Source: Bacillota bacterium
GTDB lineage: Bacteria > Bacillota > Sulfobacillia > Thermaerobacterales > RSA17
Length of the DNA: 20,397 nucleotides
Direction of reading: 5' to 3'
Assembly (NCBI GenBank): GCA_017577485.1
Contig: PKRI01000036.1
Span: 1 to 20,397 of the forward strand
Part shown: in pieces, positions 7,701 through 16,314 of the stretch
Position numbering within the stretch: position 1 is the first letter of the stretch
Layout of the letters: every line of letters begins with the position of its first letter
Notes under the pieces: generated by a model
The model's database searches: none
Seen by the model: the letters and a program-made list of their open reading frames with translations, nothing else
Told to the model about the DNA's origin: nothing
Program-made: the position numbers and the translations under genes

Positions 7701-8795
7701 TCACGACTCCCCGGCGGTGGCTGCCGCCGGCGGGGAGCCGGGCGGCCGCAGGGGCAGCACCACCGTGAACGCCGCCCCCTCGCCCGGGCGGCTCTGGACC
7801 GAGATGGTCCCGCCGTGCAGTTCCACGATCTTCTTGGCGATGGCCAGGCCCAGGCCGCTGCCGCCCGCGGCGCGGTGGCGGGACCGGTCGGCCTTATAGA
7901 AGCGCTCGAAGATGCGGGGCTGGTCCTCCTCGGCGATGCCGGGCCCGGTATCGGACACGGTGACCACGGCCCGGTCGTCCCGGCGCTCGAGGTGGACCGT
8001 GATCCGGCCCCCGAGCGGCGTGAACTTGACGGCGTTGTGGATCAGGTTGAGCCACACCTGGTCGAGCAGGTGCTCGTCAGCGGAAATGACGACCTCCTCC
8101 AGCACGGCTTGTATGTCCAGCTTCTTATCCATCCACTGCGGCTCAAGCTGAAGCAGTACTTGCTGCAGCTGCACGTCCAGCCGGTACGGGGCAGGGCGCA
8201 CGGCGTGCGGGTCCGCGTCCAGGACGGTCAACTGCAGCAGGTCCCTGCTCAACCTGGACAACCGGACACACTCGGCCTCGATGATGTCCAGGTAGCGCAG
8301 CCGCTGCTCCTCGCTCAAATTGCCGCTGCGCAGCGCCCGCGCGAACCCGCGGATCGACGTCAGCGGTGAGCCGATCTCGTGGGACACGTTGGAGATGAAC
8401 TCCTGGCGCATCCTTTCCATGGCCTGCAGGTTGGCGGCCATGTCCTGGATGCCGGCGGCGATCCGGGCCAGGGGGTGATGCTGCTCCTCCAGGTCCGCCG
8501 GCAGGTCGACGCGGAAATCGCCCCGCGCCATCTGCTGGATGGCGCGCTGCAGTGCCTGCCAGGAGCGCTGCTGCCGGCCCCGGGTCAAGAGCCCGATGGC
8601 GGCCGAGGCCAGCGCGAACAGGATCAGGCCCAGGTACGACGCAGCCAGGTAGCGGGCCAGGGGATGGGGCTGCCAGTGAAGGGCGGCGGCCGCGGCCTCG
8701 GTGATGTAGAAGGCGGCGCTCCAGACGGCGCCGATGAAGGCGGCGGCCGCCGCCAGCGCCAGGATGACCCTGAACACGTACCCCAGGAGCTTCAT
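7701..8795 (-). CDS. Intramembrane-sensing-type histidine kinase
   Basis: This 364-residue membrane histidine kinase has two N-terminal helices (about 7-31 and 52-71) separated by only about 20 residues, too short for a normal sensor domain. A HAMP-like linker (about 72-127) follows. The HisKA domain carries the phospho-accepting H139 in NVSHEIGSPLTSI. The ATPase domain has N254 (LNLIHNAVKF), DTGPG at 282-286, FERFYK at 296-301 and GGSGLGLA at 311-318. I start at ATG 8795, not GTG 8801: its ATG overlaps the regulator's stop as ATGA, and GGAAG lies at a good distance. It pairs with the regulator encoded immediately upstream. Short-loop kinases of this layout (LiaS and BceS style) usually respond to cell-envelope damage or to a partner transporter, which fits the DrrAB-type genes next door. 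Confidence 0.9.
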   Translation of the reverse strand: MKLLGYVFRVILALAAAAAFIGAVWSAAFYITEAAAAALHWQPHPLARYLAASYLGLILFALASAAIGLLTRGRQQRSWQALQRAIQQMARGDFRVDLPADLEEQHHPLARIAAGIQDMAANLQAMERMRQEFISNVSHEIGSPLTSIRGFARALRSGNLSEEQRLRYLDIIEAECVRLSRLSRDLLQLTVLDADPHAVRPAPYRLDVQLQQVLLQLEPQWMDKKLDIQAVLEEVVISADEHLLDQVWLNLIHNAVKFTPLGGRITVHLERRDDRAVVTVSDTGPGIAEEDQPRIFERFYKADRSRHRAAGGSGLGLAIAKKIVELHGGTISVQSRPGEGAAFTVVLPLRPPGSPPAAATAGES

Positions 8796-9466
8796 CGGCA
8801 CACTTCCAGCCGGTAGCCCAGCCCGCGCACGGTGCGGATCACGAAGGGCGAGCCGGGGCGCTCGAAGCGGGCGCGCAGCCGCCGGATGTGCACGTCGACG
8901 GTCCGCTCGTCGCCCTCGTAGTCGTAGCCCCAGATCGCCTCGATCAACTGGTCCCGGGTGAAGGTCCGGCCCGGATAACTGGCCAGGGTGAACAGCAGCT
9001 CGAACTCCTTGGGCGGCAGGGCAATCTCCCGATCCCCCAGCCGGCAGCGGTAGGTCTTCCGGTCCAGGGACAGGTCCCCCACCTCCACCACCTGCGACGT
9101 GGCGATGCGGTATCGCCGCAGCAGGGCCCGGACCCGCGCCACCAGTTCCTGCGGGTCGAAGGGTTTGACCAGGTAGTCGTCGGCGCCCAGCTCGAGGCCC
9201 CGGACCTTGTCGGTGGTTTCCCCCCGGGCGGTCAGCATCAGGATGGGCACGTCGCCGTGGGACCGCAGTTCACGGCAGAGGGTCCACCCGTCCATCCCGG
9301 GCATCATCAGGTCCAGGACCACCAGGTCCACCCGGACCGTTTCCAGCACGGCCAGCGCCTCTTCCCCGCCGGCCGCCTCGTGGACCTCGTAGCCTTCGAG
9401 GTCCAGGAAGTGGCGGACCAGCTCGCGGATGTGGGCGTCGTCGTCGACCACCAGAACCCGCGGCAT
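8792..9466 (-). CDS. OmpR/PhoB-family response regulator
   Basis: This 224-residue two-component regulator has a receiver domain at 1-115, with acidic pocket D8/D9, phospho-accepting D52 (VVLDLMMPGMDG), T79 and K101 (VKPFDP). The winged-helix DNA-binding domain covers about 127-222, ending in the usual DVHIRRLRARF and RTVRGLGYRLE. All catalytic residues are present. GGGGAGG lies seven bases before ATG 9466. The stop overlaps the kinase start as ATGA, so both are translated together. Proteins of this class bind as dimers to direct repeats about 11 bases apart, and two such elements occur upstream of the linked genes (11451-11468 and 11994-12011), making those its most likely targets. Confidence 0.95.
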   Translation of the reverse strand: MPRVLVVDDDAHIRELVRHFLDLEGYEVHEAAGGEEALAVLETVRVDLVVLDLMMPGMDGWTLCRELRSHGDVPILMLTARGETTDKVRGLELGADDYLVKPFDPQELVARVRALLRRYRIATSQVVEVGDLSLDRKTYRCRLGDREIALPPKEFELLFTLASYPGRTFTRDQLIEAIWGYDYEGDERTVDVHIRRLRARFERPGSPFVIRTVRGLGYRLEVCR

Positions 9467-9500
9467 TGCGTCGCCTCCCCGCTGCCGCTGAAGCCCTCCT

Positions 9501-9520
9501 GCCCGGCGGGTTCGCCGGGC
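9501..9520 (-). terminator. Hairpin between ABC permease and response regulator
   Basis: A perfect 8-bp stem GCCCGGCG/CGCCGGGC with a four-base loop lies in the 61-base gap between the permease and the regulator. There is no T-tract on the minus strand, so it may only attenuate readthrough or mark a processing site. Confidence 0.4.
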
Positions 9521-9527
9521 CGCACCC

Positions 9528-10297
9528 TCACGCCCGGCGCATGTAGGCCCGCACCGTGACGGGCGCCATCACCGCCACCACGGCCGCCGCTCCCAGCAGG
9601 GACCAGACGAAGTCGGCACCGACGGTCCCGTGGTTCACCAGCTGCCGGACCGCCGTGACCATGTGGGACACCGGGTTTACGCCGGCAAACCACTGCAGCC
9701 AGCGGGGCATGGTCTCCACGGGCACGAAGACGTTGGACAGGAACATCAGCGGGAACAGCACCATCATGGAGAACCCCTGCACGCTGGCGGCGTCCCGGGC
9801 CACCACGCCGAAGAAGGCGAAGATCCAGCTCATCGCCCACGTGCAGCCGACGGCGAACAGGGCCGCCAGCGCCATGCCGGCGATCCCTCCCTGCGGGCGG
9901 TACCCCATCAGGAAGCCCATGGCGAAGGTCAGCACGGCGGCGATGCCGTACCGGACCGTGTCGGCCAGCAGGACCCCGGCCAGCGGCGCGATGCGGGCGA
10001 TGGGCATGGTCCGGAACCGGTCGAACACGCCTTTGTCCATATCATCGCGCAGTTGGACCCCCGCGGCTACCGACGCCCCCACCAGGGTCTGGATCAGGAT
10101 GCCGGGGACGATGATGGGCAGGTAGTCGTGGACGCTGCCGGCGATGGCCCCGCCGAAGATATAGGTGAACATCAGCGTGAAGACCACGGGCTGGAAGACC
10201 ACGTCGAACAACTGCTCCGGCGTGCGCCGCACCTTGAGCAGGCAGCGGTAGGCCATGGTCAGGGTTTGGGACAGGGTCTGGGACAGGGCGGTGCTGT

Positions 10298-10301
<4 letters not shown>
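9528..10301 (-). CDS. ABC-2 type permease, DrrB-like
   Basis: This 257-residue membrane subunit belongs to the ABC-2 export family, related to daunorubicin-resistance DrrB. Six hydrophobic segments are visible at about 35-53, 61-81, 105-133, 140-166, 174-193 and 230-251. The family features GVQLRDDMDKGVFDRFRTMP (81-100) between helices 2 and 3 and NPVSHMVTAVRQL (209-221) near the end are present. ATG 10301 has GGAGGGG upstream and overlaps the ATPase stop in ATGA, so the two subunits are translationally coupled. The substrate cannot be read from sequence; drugs, lipids and envelope components are all possible. It lies directly upstream of the regulator and kinase genes on the same strand and may share their transcript. 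Confidence 0.92.
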
Positions 10302-11395
<1,094 letters not shown>

Positions 11396-11435
11396 GTCGG
11401 GAAACCTCCTTCACCGGGTGATTCAGGCGTTGGGC

Positions 11436-11468
11436 ATCGTAGCGGGCCAGTGTGAACTCAATATGAAC
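11436..11468 (-). promoter_or_regulatory. Candidate response-regulator operator and promoter for the DrrAB-like operon
   Basis: On the minus strand GTTCATATTGAGTTCACA (11468-11451) contains GTTCA twice with an 11-base period, the geometry of OmpR/PhoB-type sites. Nine bases further on is TACGAT, a plausible -10, with no good -35. The same layout occurs at 11979-12011. Confidence 0.6.
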
Positions 11469-11495
11469 GAGATCGCCGGAGCTCGAGAGAAGGAA

Positions 11496-11535
11496 ACGGA
11501 ACAGCCGGTCACGGTGAACGGAACAGCCGGTCACG
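11496..11535. repeat. Tandem direct repeat, 18-base unit, 22-base period
   Basis: ACGGAACAGCCGGTCACG occurs exactly at 11496-11513 and again at 11518-11535. The second copy reaches into the last codons of the four-helix membrane protein gene. It lies upstream of the candidate operator for the DrrAB-like operon. A role as extra regulator sites or a recent small duplication are both possible. Confidence 0.75.
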
Positions 11536-11941
11536 CGCCCGCACAGCGGGCCCGCAGCCCCAGGTGCAGCGACAGGCAGAAGAGCAATACCCCCAGCGGG
11601 ACGTGAACGGCCGCCTTCCACCGCGAGGGCAGGTGGCCCAGGGCCAACTGCACCCACAGCAGGACCAGCAGCAGCGTCGCCAGCCGGGCGTGGGACCGGG
11701 TCACCAGGGCCTGGCGGGACAGGTTCCAGGCGGTTACGGCCGTGATGATGCCCAACCAGGGCAGCAGGGCGCCCACCAGCAGGTGAGCGATGCGAGCCTC
11801 GCGGGCCGCCGGCGAGAAGAACAGCCCTGCCAGGGAAGCCTGCAGCAGCAGCCCCCCGGCGATGATGAACAGCGGCAGGAACAGCAGCCTGTGCCGCGCG
11901 GGTGATTCGCCCGCCGGCGGCCGTCGATGTTCCCAGGACAT
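11531..11941 (-). CDS. Small four-helix membrane protein of unknown function
   Basis: This 136-residue protein has four hydrophobic segments at about 18-41, 53-74, 84-103 and 112-130. Histidines lie at or near the helices (IAHLLVG, ALGHLPS, AAVHVPLG), recalling small b-type haem or CtaA-like half proteins, but the resemblance is loose and I do not assign it to a family. ATG 11941 is chosen over upstream in-frame starts because AGGGAGAG precedes it closely and because the candidate operator and promoter (11979-12011) would otherwise lie inside the gene. The same operator precedes the DrrAB-like operon, so the two are probably co-regulated, suggesting a role in the same envelope or drug response. 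Confidence 0.65.
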   Translation of the reverse strand: MSWEHRRPPAGESPARHRLLFLPLFIIAGGLLLQASLAGLFFSPAAREARIAHLLVGALLPWLGIITAVTAWNLSRQALVTRSHARLATLLLVLLWVQLALGHLPSRWKAAVHVPLGVLLFCLSLHLGLRARCAGA

Positions 11942-11978
11942 CCGGGACTCTCCCTTCGGCACGAACTCAGCCTGGGGC

Positions 11979-12011
11979 ATGCTGGCACGGCTTTGTGAAC
12001 TGAAGATGAAC
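11979..12011 (-). promoter_or_regulatory. Second copy of the candidate response-regulator operator
   Basis: On the minus strand GTTCATCTTCAGTTCACA (12011-11994) matches the element at 11451-11468 in 16 of 18 bases, again with GTTCA at an 11-base period. Nine bases later stands CAGCAT at the position of TACGAT in the other copy, and both are followed by GCCC. It sits about 50 bases before the start of the four-helix membrane protein gene. Confidence 0.6.
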
Positions 12012-12200
12012 GGCCCGCGGAAGTGTGGACTCAATGCCCGCGAGGATTCAGCGACGTGCCGGTCGGGGGTGCAGTCGCGGGTGTGGGTCGGGGCCCAGGC
12101 CGCCGGAAGCAGGGGCCCGGCCCGTCCGGACTCCATGCGCCCTCCCCGCTCGATGTACCGCCGGCCGCCCCGCCTCTATGCGCCGCCGGCCCGGGCCCCT

Positions 12201-12240
12201 CAGTCGTCACGGTGATGGTTCAGTCCGTCACGGCGATGTT
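12201..12240. repeat. Imperfect 20-base tandem duplication at the DUF4097 gene 3' end
   Basis: The two blocks 12201-12220 and 12221-12240 are near copies (CAGTC-GTCACGG-GATG), differing at one inserted base, one substitution and one lost base. The minus-strand gene ends between them: the last residues NIAVTD and the stop come from the second block. The first block would encode a similar TITVTT after the stop. Confidence 0.55.
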
Positions 12241-13008
12241 GCCGTTGCGCACCGCCAGCCGGACCATGGGGTCGCCGCTGCCCAGCACCTGGTGCCACGA
12301 CCTACCCCGACGGGTCCCGAAGACCGTCACGAGGCCGTTGACGGTGCTGAGGTCCAGGGTGGCGTCGGTGGGCTGGGCCGCCTGCAGGCGGATGTCGCCG
12401 TGGAAGGTCTGCAGATCCATGGGGTGCTCCAGGACGCCGGCGGTGACCCGGATGGTCCCGTTCCGAGTCGTGGCCGACAGCGTCCCTTGCACGTCAGTGA
12501 GCTCCAGGTCGCCGCTGCCGGTGGCCAGGTCGATGCGGTCGGCCCGGATGGATTCCAGCCGCACCCCACCCTTGCCCTGCCGCACCCGGACGTCGCCCAC
12601 CCGCAGCTGGCCGGCGATCAGGTGTCCGTTGGCCACGGCGGCCTGCAGCGCGGCGTACTCCCGCTCGGGCAGGGCCACCGACAGCGACAGGAACCTGCGG
12701 AAGAACCCGAACTGGCGGCGGTGAACCACACGGACCCGCAGGACATCCCCGTCCACGGTGACTTCGGGCTGCGCACCGGTACGCCGGCCGGTGAGGGTAA
12801 CGACAATCTCGTCACCGGGCGCCGGCAGCAGGACCACGTCGGCGTTGGATGCGGTGATCTGGATACGGGTGACCGGCGCAGCCTCGAGGGTCCACTGTTG
12901 GGGCGTGGCGTCGCTCCTAGCGTTGAAGGCCTGAACCAGCATGGTGCTCGCGGCACACATGGCGAACAGCAAAAGGACCGCGCGAGCCAGCGGTCTACCG
13001 TTCGTCAT
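12220..13008 (-). CDS. Exported DUF4097-family protein
   Basis: This 262-residue protein has one N-terminal hydrophobic segment (about 8-27, a signal peptide or anchor) followed by short beta repeats typical of DUF4097 putative adhesins. These have the rhythm of LATGSGDLELTDVQGTLSATT, LQTFHGDIRLQ, LSTVNGLVTVFG and VRNGNIAVTD, which should fold as a right-handed beta-solenoid. Family members are often found beside two-component systems and ABC transporters of the envelope-stress response (LiaX and YvlB-like proteins in Firmicutes), and that is the setting here. The ATG at 13008 has a modest ribosome binding site (GGGTGA). It is the most upstream gene of the minus-strand block and lacks the shared operator seen for its neighbours. 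A direct role in binding peptides or lipids is inference only. Confidence 0.8.
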   Translation of the reverse strand: MTNGRPLARAVLLLFAMCAASTMLVQAFNARSDATPQQWTLEAAPVTRIQITASNADVVLLPAPGDEIVVTLTGRRTGAQPEVTVDGDVLRVRVVHRRQFGFFRRFLSLSVALPEREYAALQAAVANGHLIAGQLRVGDVRVRQGKGGVRLESIRADRIDLATGSGDLELTDVQGTLSATTRNGTIRVTAGVLEHPMDLQTFHGDIRLQAAQPTDATLDLSTVNGLVTVFGTRRGRSWHQVLGSGDPMVRLAVRNGNIAVTD

Positions 13009-13633
13009 ACTTCATTCACCCAGCACGGTTTGTATGTTAACGCGTAAGTAGGGGAGGAACCACCGGGCCAGAATGGGGATCACACAGCCCAAGCCAAGCA
13101 CGATCTTGTCGCTGGCCGTCGGCGATCAGCCACCTAAAGACGGGGACGACGGCATAGCCTGAAATCTCGGTTCGGGTTTCGTCACGAAGTCGCGCAGCCC
13201 GCAAGAGATCTCGACGTCGGGCACTTAACCACCGGGCCATGGTGCCGCACAGGTTACCGATCGTGCTTTGCATCGCGCCAACTAACAGTGCGGGGGCCGG
13301 CGCCGTGCAACGGATGGGGTTCCATCCGCACCGGGCGTTACGGCGACAGACTCAGGCACCCGGCCATCGTGCCCCACGCAGTGAAACCTTGGCCCACTTC
13401 TCCTGGCCGATGCCCATGGGGCCGACGCCGCCAGCGCAAGACAGGCGCGTCAAAGAGACGTACTCACCCTGCCACCATCCACCTTCGCCTCGTAGAAGTA
13501 ATGGGCATCGACGCGCAGCAAGCCTTACGACGGTGCAATAGTGTTGTAACCACGGGCTGTCACCCGATCTTGTACATCCGACAGCAGCCGCTGCCACGCA
13601 ACGGGACAACCCTCACGGAGTAGGGGGGCTCGC
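13009..13633. other. Degenerate region without a recognisable gene
   Basis: Short open frames exist on both strands, for example 13037-13273 and 13352-13609 on the minus strand, but I recognise no domain or motif in them and none has a convincing ribosome binding site. Base composition is lower and more uneven than in neighbouring genes. Given the transposase and permease scraps that follow, this is probably decayed transferred DNA. The minus-strand promoter of the DUF4097 gene should lie in its first 100 bases. Confidence 0.5.
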
Positions 13634-13750
13634 AAGCGGCGGGTCAACCCGTTCTACGCGGCGATGGACTTCCTCCTGGAGGGGCAGGAGGCGATCCAGC
13701 GGGAGGTCTTCTGGGCGACGGTCCAGTGTTTCGACGCGATCCGACCCTAA
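13634..13750 (+). pseudogene. Transposase fragment, IS1634/IS4-like
   Basis: Thirty-eight codons, beginning KRRVNPFYAAMDFLLEGQEA and ending at TAA 13748-13750, match the segment just before the first catalytic aspartate in IS1634-like DDE transposases (pattern F-Y-x-A-M-D-x-L-L-x-x-x-E-x-I-Q-x-x-V-F). A peptide IDILI in another frame at about 13760-13775 may be the frameshifted continuation towards the VDLxFFDTTS catalytic motif. No start, terminal repeats or remaining catalytic residues are visible. It is a dead scrap recognised from memory of the family pattern. Confidence 0.5.
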
Positions 13751-13810
13751 CCTACTACAATCGACATCCTGATTCCTTGCAGTTTCCTTGCCGCGCGGCG
13801 CGGCTTGGCG

Positions 13811-13909
13811 CAACAGCCACCAAGCGTTGTAGAGAAAGTCCTTGCCCTCCGCCAGCATGTTGCCCCAGGCCGGCTGCGGGGGCTGCACGCCGAAGCCCAG
13901 GAACGGTAG
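13811..13909 (-). pseudogene. Oligopeptide ABC permease (DppC/OppC) fragment
   Basis: About 33 codons on the minus strand, LPFLGFGVQPPQPAWGNML followed by AEGKDFLYNAWWLL, correspond to the region after the EAA loop in DppC/OppC permeases, where the usual sequence is LSFLGLGVQPPxPxWGxML. The similarity starts abruptly near 13909 and ends near 13811, where the expected FPGLAI helix is replaced by unrelated residues. It therefore lacks both ends and about 90 percent of a normal 300-residue permease. It is a gene scrap next to the B12 riboswitch. Confidence 0.7.
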
Positions 13910-13960
13910 ACAACCCCACCGCCGCCCCGTTACACTGGAACCAAACTGCATAAGCCAGTG

Positions 13961-14139
13961 GGTGGTCTGGTGCCCCGCACGGGGAGACCCCTGCGGGGAG
14001 AATAGGGAAGTGCGGTGTGAATCCGCCGCGGACGCGCCACTGTGACCGGTAGGCGACCGGCAGCATGTCACTGTCGCCTCGCGCGATGGGAAGACGCCGG
14101 GAGCCGATGACCGGAAGCCAGGAGACCTGCCAGATCACC
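13961..14139 (+). ncRNA. Cobalamin (B12) riboswitch aptamer
   Basis: This is a complete adenosylcobalamin-type riboswitch. The closing stem P1 is formed by GGTGGTCTGG (13961-13970) and CCAGATCACC (14130-14139), with one G-U pair. Conserved parts follow in order: AATAGGGAA at 14001-14009, GGTGTGAATCCGC, CGCCACTGTG near 14035-14044, and the B12 box AGCCAGGAGACCTGCC at 14116-14131. High cobalamin should fold the aptamer and favour the terminator at 14236-14270, repressing the B12 uptake operon downstream. Confidence 0.96.
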
Positions 14140-14235
14140 GGGACGTGACTCCCCGCGATTCGGGAGGCGTTGCCCCCCCCGGGTTCCGCGCGGCGGCCGT
14201 CGCCGCCCGGCAGGATCCCCAGGGAATGCAACCCC

Positions 14236-14270
14236 AAGCCCGGGCTCGTGGGAGCCGGGGCTTTCTGTTT
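14236..14270 (+). terminator. Riboswitch-controlled intrinsic terminator
   Basis: AAGCCCGGGCTC (14236-14247) pairs with GAGCCGGGGCTT (14252-14263), with one mismatch and a four-base loop, followed by TTTCTGTTT. It lies between the cobalamin aptamer and the first gene, the position of a transcriptional expression platform. Bases 14140-14235 would hold the competing antiterminator; I did not resolve its pairing. Confidence 0.75.
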
Positions 14271-14353
14271 CCCGGCCCTGCCGGCCGTATCCCCCGCCCG
14301 GGGCCTCCCGGACCCGTCGCGTCCAGCTGGCGCGGATCCCGGGAGGTGATCGC

Positions 14354-15286
14354 TTGCGAATCGTGTCCCTCTTCCCCAGCGCCACCGAACTCGTCGTCGA
14401 TCTGGGCCTCGGCGGGCAACTGGTCGGCATCAGCCACCAGTGCACCTGGCCGCCTTCGGTGCAGCACCTGCCGAGGGTCACGAAGAGCCTCGTCGAGGTC
14501 GGGGATACGCCGCGAGAGATTTCACTGGCCATGGCCCGGCACCAGGCACGCGGACTGCCCACCTACGCCGTCGACGGCGAACTGCTGGCACGCCTGCGGC
14601 CCGACGTGGTCCTGGCCCAGGACGTGTGTGAGATCTGCGCCGTGCCCGAGCGCGTGGCCCTGGCCACCCTTGCCGAGGTGCTCCCGTCGGCCCGGCTGTT
14701 GACCCTCGACGCCCTTCGCCTCGCCGATGTCATCGCCAACATTACGACCGCCGGCACGGCCCTGGGTGCGGCGGAACGCGCCCGGCAGCTGGTCGGGGAG
14801 CTGGAGGAGCGGCTGGCGGCCGTCCGCCGCCGGGTGGCGGGGCGGCCGCGCCCGCGGGTCTTCATCATCGAGTGGGTCGAGCCGATCATCGGCTCCGGTC
14901 ACTGGGTGCCCGATCTGGTCGAGGCGGCGGGCGGCGAGTGCCTGCTGACGGCGCCGGGAGCGGCGTCGCGGGTCGTGCCCTGGGACGAGGTTGTCCGGGC
15001 GCGGCCCGAGGTGATCTTCGTGGCGCCCTGTGGTCGTGCCCTGGCCGAGGCCACGGCCGATGCCGCGCTGCTGGCGTCGCTGCCGGGCTGGCACGACCTT
15101 CCGGCCGTGCGTGACGGGCGCGTCTATGTGCTCGACGGCAGCGTGTGCTCCCGGCACGGCCCGCGCACCGTCGACGTGGCCGAAACCTTCGCCCGTCTGC
15201 TGCATCCCGACGCGGGCTGGCAGGGGCCGCCGCCCGTGGCGGTGCGGTCCTGGCACGACACGGCAGCGCCGGGGCGGGCGGGCTGA
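14354..15286 (+). CDS. Cytosolic BtuF-like cobalamin-binding protein
   Basis: This 310-residue protein has the BtuF/FhuD-type bilobed ligand-binding fold. The N-terminal RIVSLFPSATELVVDLGLGG, a middle ICAVP after DVVLAQDVC, and WVEPIIGSGHWVPDLVEAAGG are family hallmarks, as is the C-terminal RHGPRTVDVAETFARLLHP. Unlike a transporter's binding protein it begins directly with the first beta-strand and has no signal peptide or lipobox, so it should stay in the cytoplasm. The start is TTG 14354, three bases after GGGAGGTGAT; no upstream start would add a signal sequence. It is the first gene behind the B12 riboswitch and ends three bases before btuC. A role in holding or delivering cobalamin or cobinamide inside the cell is plausible but unproven. 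Confidence 0.85.
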   Translation: MRIVSLFPSATELVVDLGLGGQLVGISHQCTWPPSVQHLPRVTKSLVEVGDTPREISLAMARHQARGLPTYAVDGELLARLRPDVVLAQDVCEICAVPERVALATLAEVLPSARLLTLDALRLADVIANITTAGTALGAAERARQLVGELEERLAAVRRRVAGRPRPRVFIIEWVEPIIGSGHWVPDLVEAAGGECLLTAPGAASRVVPWDEVVRARPEVIFVAPCGRALAEATADAALLASLPGWHDLPAVRDGRVYVLDGSVCSRHGPRTVDVAETFARLLHPDAGWQGPPPVAVRSWHDTAAPGRAG

Positions 15287-15289
15287 ACG

Positions 15290-16306
15290 ATGCGGCCGCG
15301 GGCGCGCAGCCTGCTGGCAGTGCTGGCCGTGATCCTGGTGGGGAGCTGCGTCCTGGCCACCGCCCACGGGGCGGTGCGCATCCCCTACGGCGAGGTGGCG
15401 CGGGCGGCGTTGGGGTCCAGCAAGGATCCGCTGCACGTGCGCATCGTCCAGCAGGTGCGGTTGCCGCGCCTTACCGCTGCCGCGCTGGTGGGCGCCGCCC
15501 TCGGTGGCTCGGGCGCGGTCATGCAGAGCGTCTTTCGCAACCCCATGGCCGACCCGGGCGTCATCGGCGTCAGCGCCGGCGGCGCGCTGGGCGGCGCCCT
15601 GGCCCTGGTCACCGGGCTGGTCAACGTCTGGCACGGCCTGCTGCCCGCCTGCGCCTTCGCCGGCGCCCTGGCTGCGGTCCTGGCCGTTTACTGGGCGGCG
15701 CACCGGCTGGGGCGGGGGACGGTCGGCGATTTGCTGCTGGCGGGTCTGGTCATCAGCATCTTCCTGGGCGGGGTCCTGAGCCTGATCCTGGCGCTGATCG
15801 TCGACGACCTGTTCGTGCTGCGTGAGACCATGTTCTGGCTGGCCGGGGGACTCGAGGCGCGGTCCTGGTTCCATGTGCGCGTGGCGGCGGGGCCGATCCT
15901 CGGAGGCCTGGCCGTGCTGGTGGCCCTGGCCCGCCCGCTGAACCTGCTGCTGCTCAATGACGAAGAGGCCTGGACTCTGGGCGTGCGCGTCGGGCTGGTG
16001 CGCGGCCTCGCGCTGCTGGCTGCCGCCCTGGCCACGGGGGCGGCCGTGGCCATCAGCGGCGTGATCGGTTTCGTCGGGTTGATCGTGCCCAACGCGCTCC
16101 GGCTGCTGAGCGGGCCCGACAACCGCGTCCTGATCCCGGCTGCCGCTCTGGGCGGCGGCGCCTTCCTGGTGCTGGCCGATACGCTGGCCCGGGTGATCCT
16201 CGAGCCGGCCGAGCTGCGGGTCGGCATCATCACGGCCTGTGTGGGGGCGCCGGTGTTTCTCTGGCTGCTGGCGCGGCAGCGCCGGGGGCTCGACGTGCCG
16301 GTCTAG
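15290..16306 (+). CDS. btuC: Cobalamin ABC transporter permease BtuC
   Basis: This 338-residue permease is of the FecCD/BtuC type, forming the membrane channel of a B12 importer. About ten helices are visible. Family signatures are RLPRLTAAALVGAALGGSGA, then MQSVFRNPMADPGVIGVSAG near residue 80, and VAISGVIGFVGLIVPNALRL (about 250-270) with the cytoplasmic coupling region. The ATG at 15290 comes three bases after the upstream stop, with only a weak ribosome binding site, so translation is probably coupled. Sequence alone does not separate B12 from siderophore or haem permeases; the riboswitch supplies the B12 assignment. Confidence 0.92.
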   Translation: MRPRARSLLAVLAVILVGSCVLATAHGAVRIPYGEVARAALGSSKDPLHVRIVQQVRLPRLTAAALVGAALGGSGAVMQSVFRNPMADPGVIGVSAGGALGGALALVTGLVNVWHGLLPACAFAGALAAVLAVYWAAHRLGRGTVGDLLLAGLVISIFLGGVLSLILALIVDDLFVLRETMFWLAGGLEARSWFHVRVAAGPILGGLAVLVALARPLNLLLLNDEEAWTLGVRVGLVRGLALLAAALATGAAVAISGVIGFVGLIVPNALRLLSGPDNRVLIPAAALGGGAFLVLADTLARVILEPAELRVGIITACVGAPVFLWLLARQRRGLDVPV

Positions 16307-16314
16307 CCGCTCCA

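Noticed and set aside
12985..13020. A possible third copy of the regulator element near the DUF4097 start
   Set aside because: TTCATTCACC and nearby bases do not match the 18-base pattern, lie on the opposite strand and overlap the start codon.
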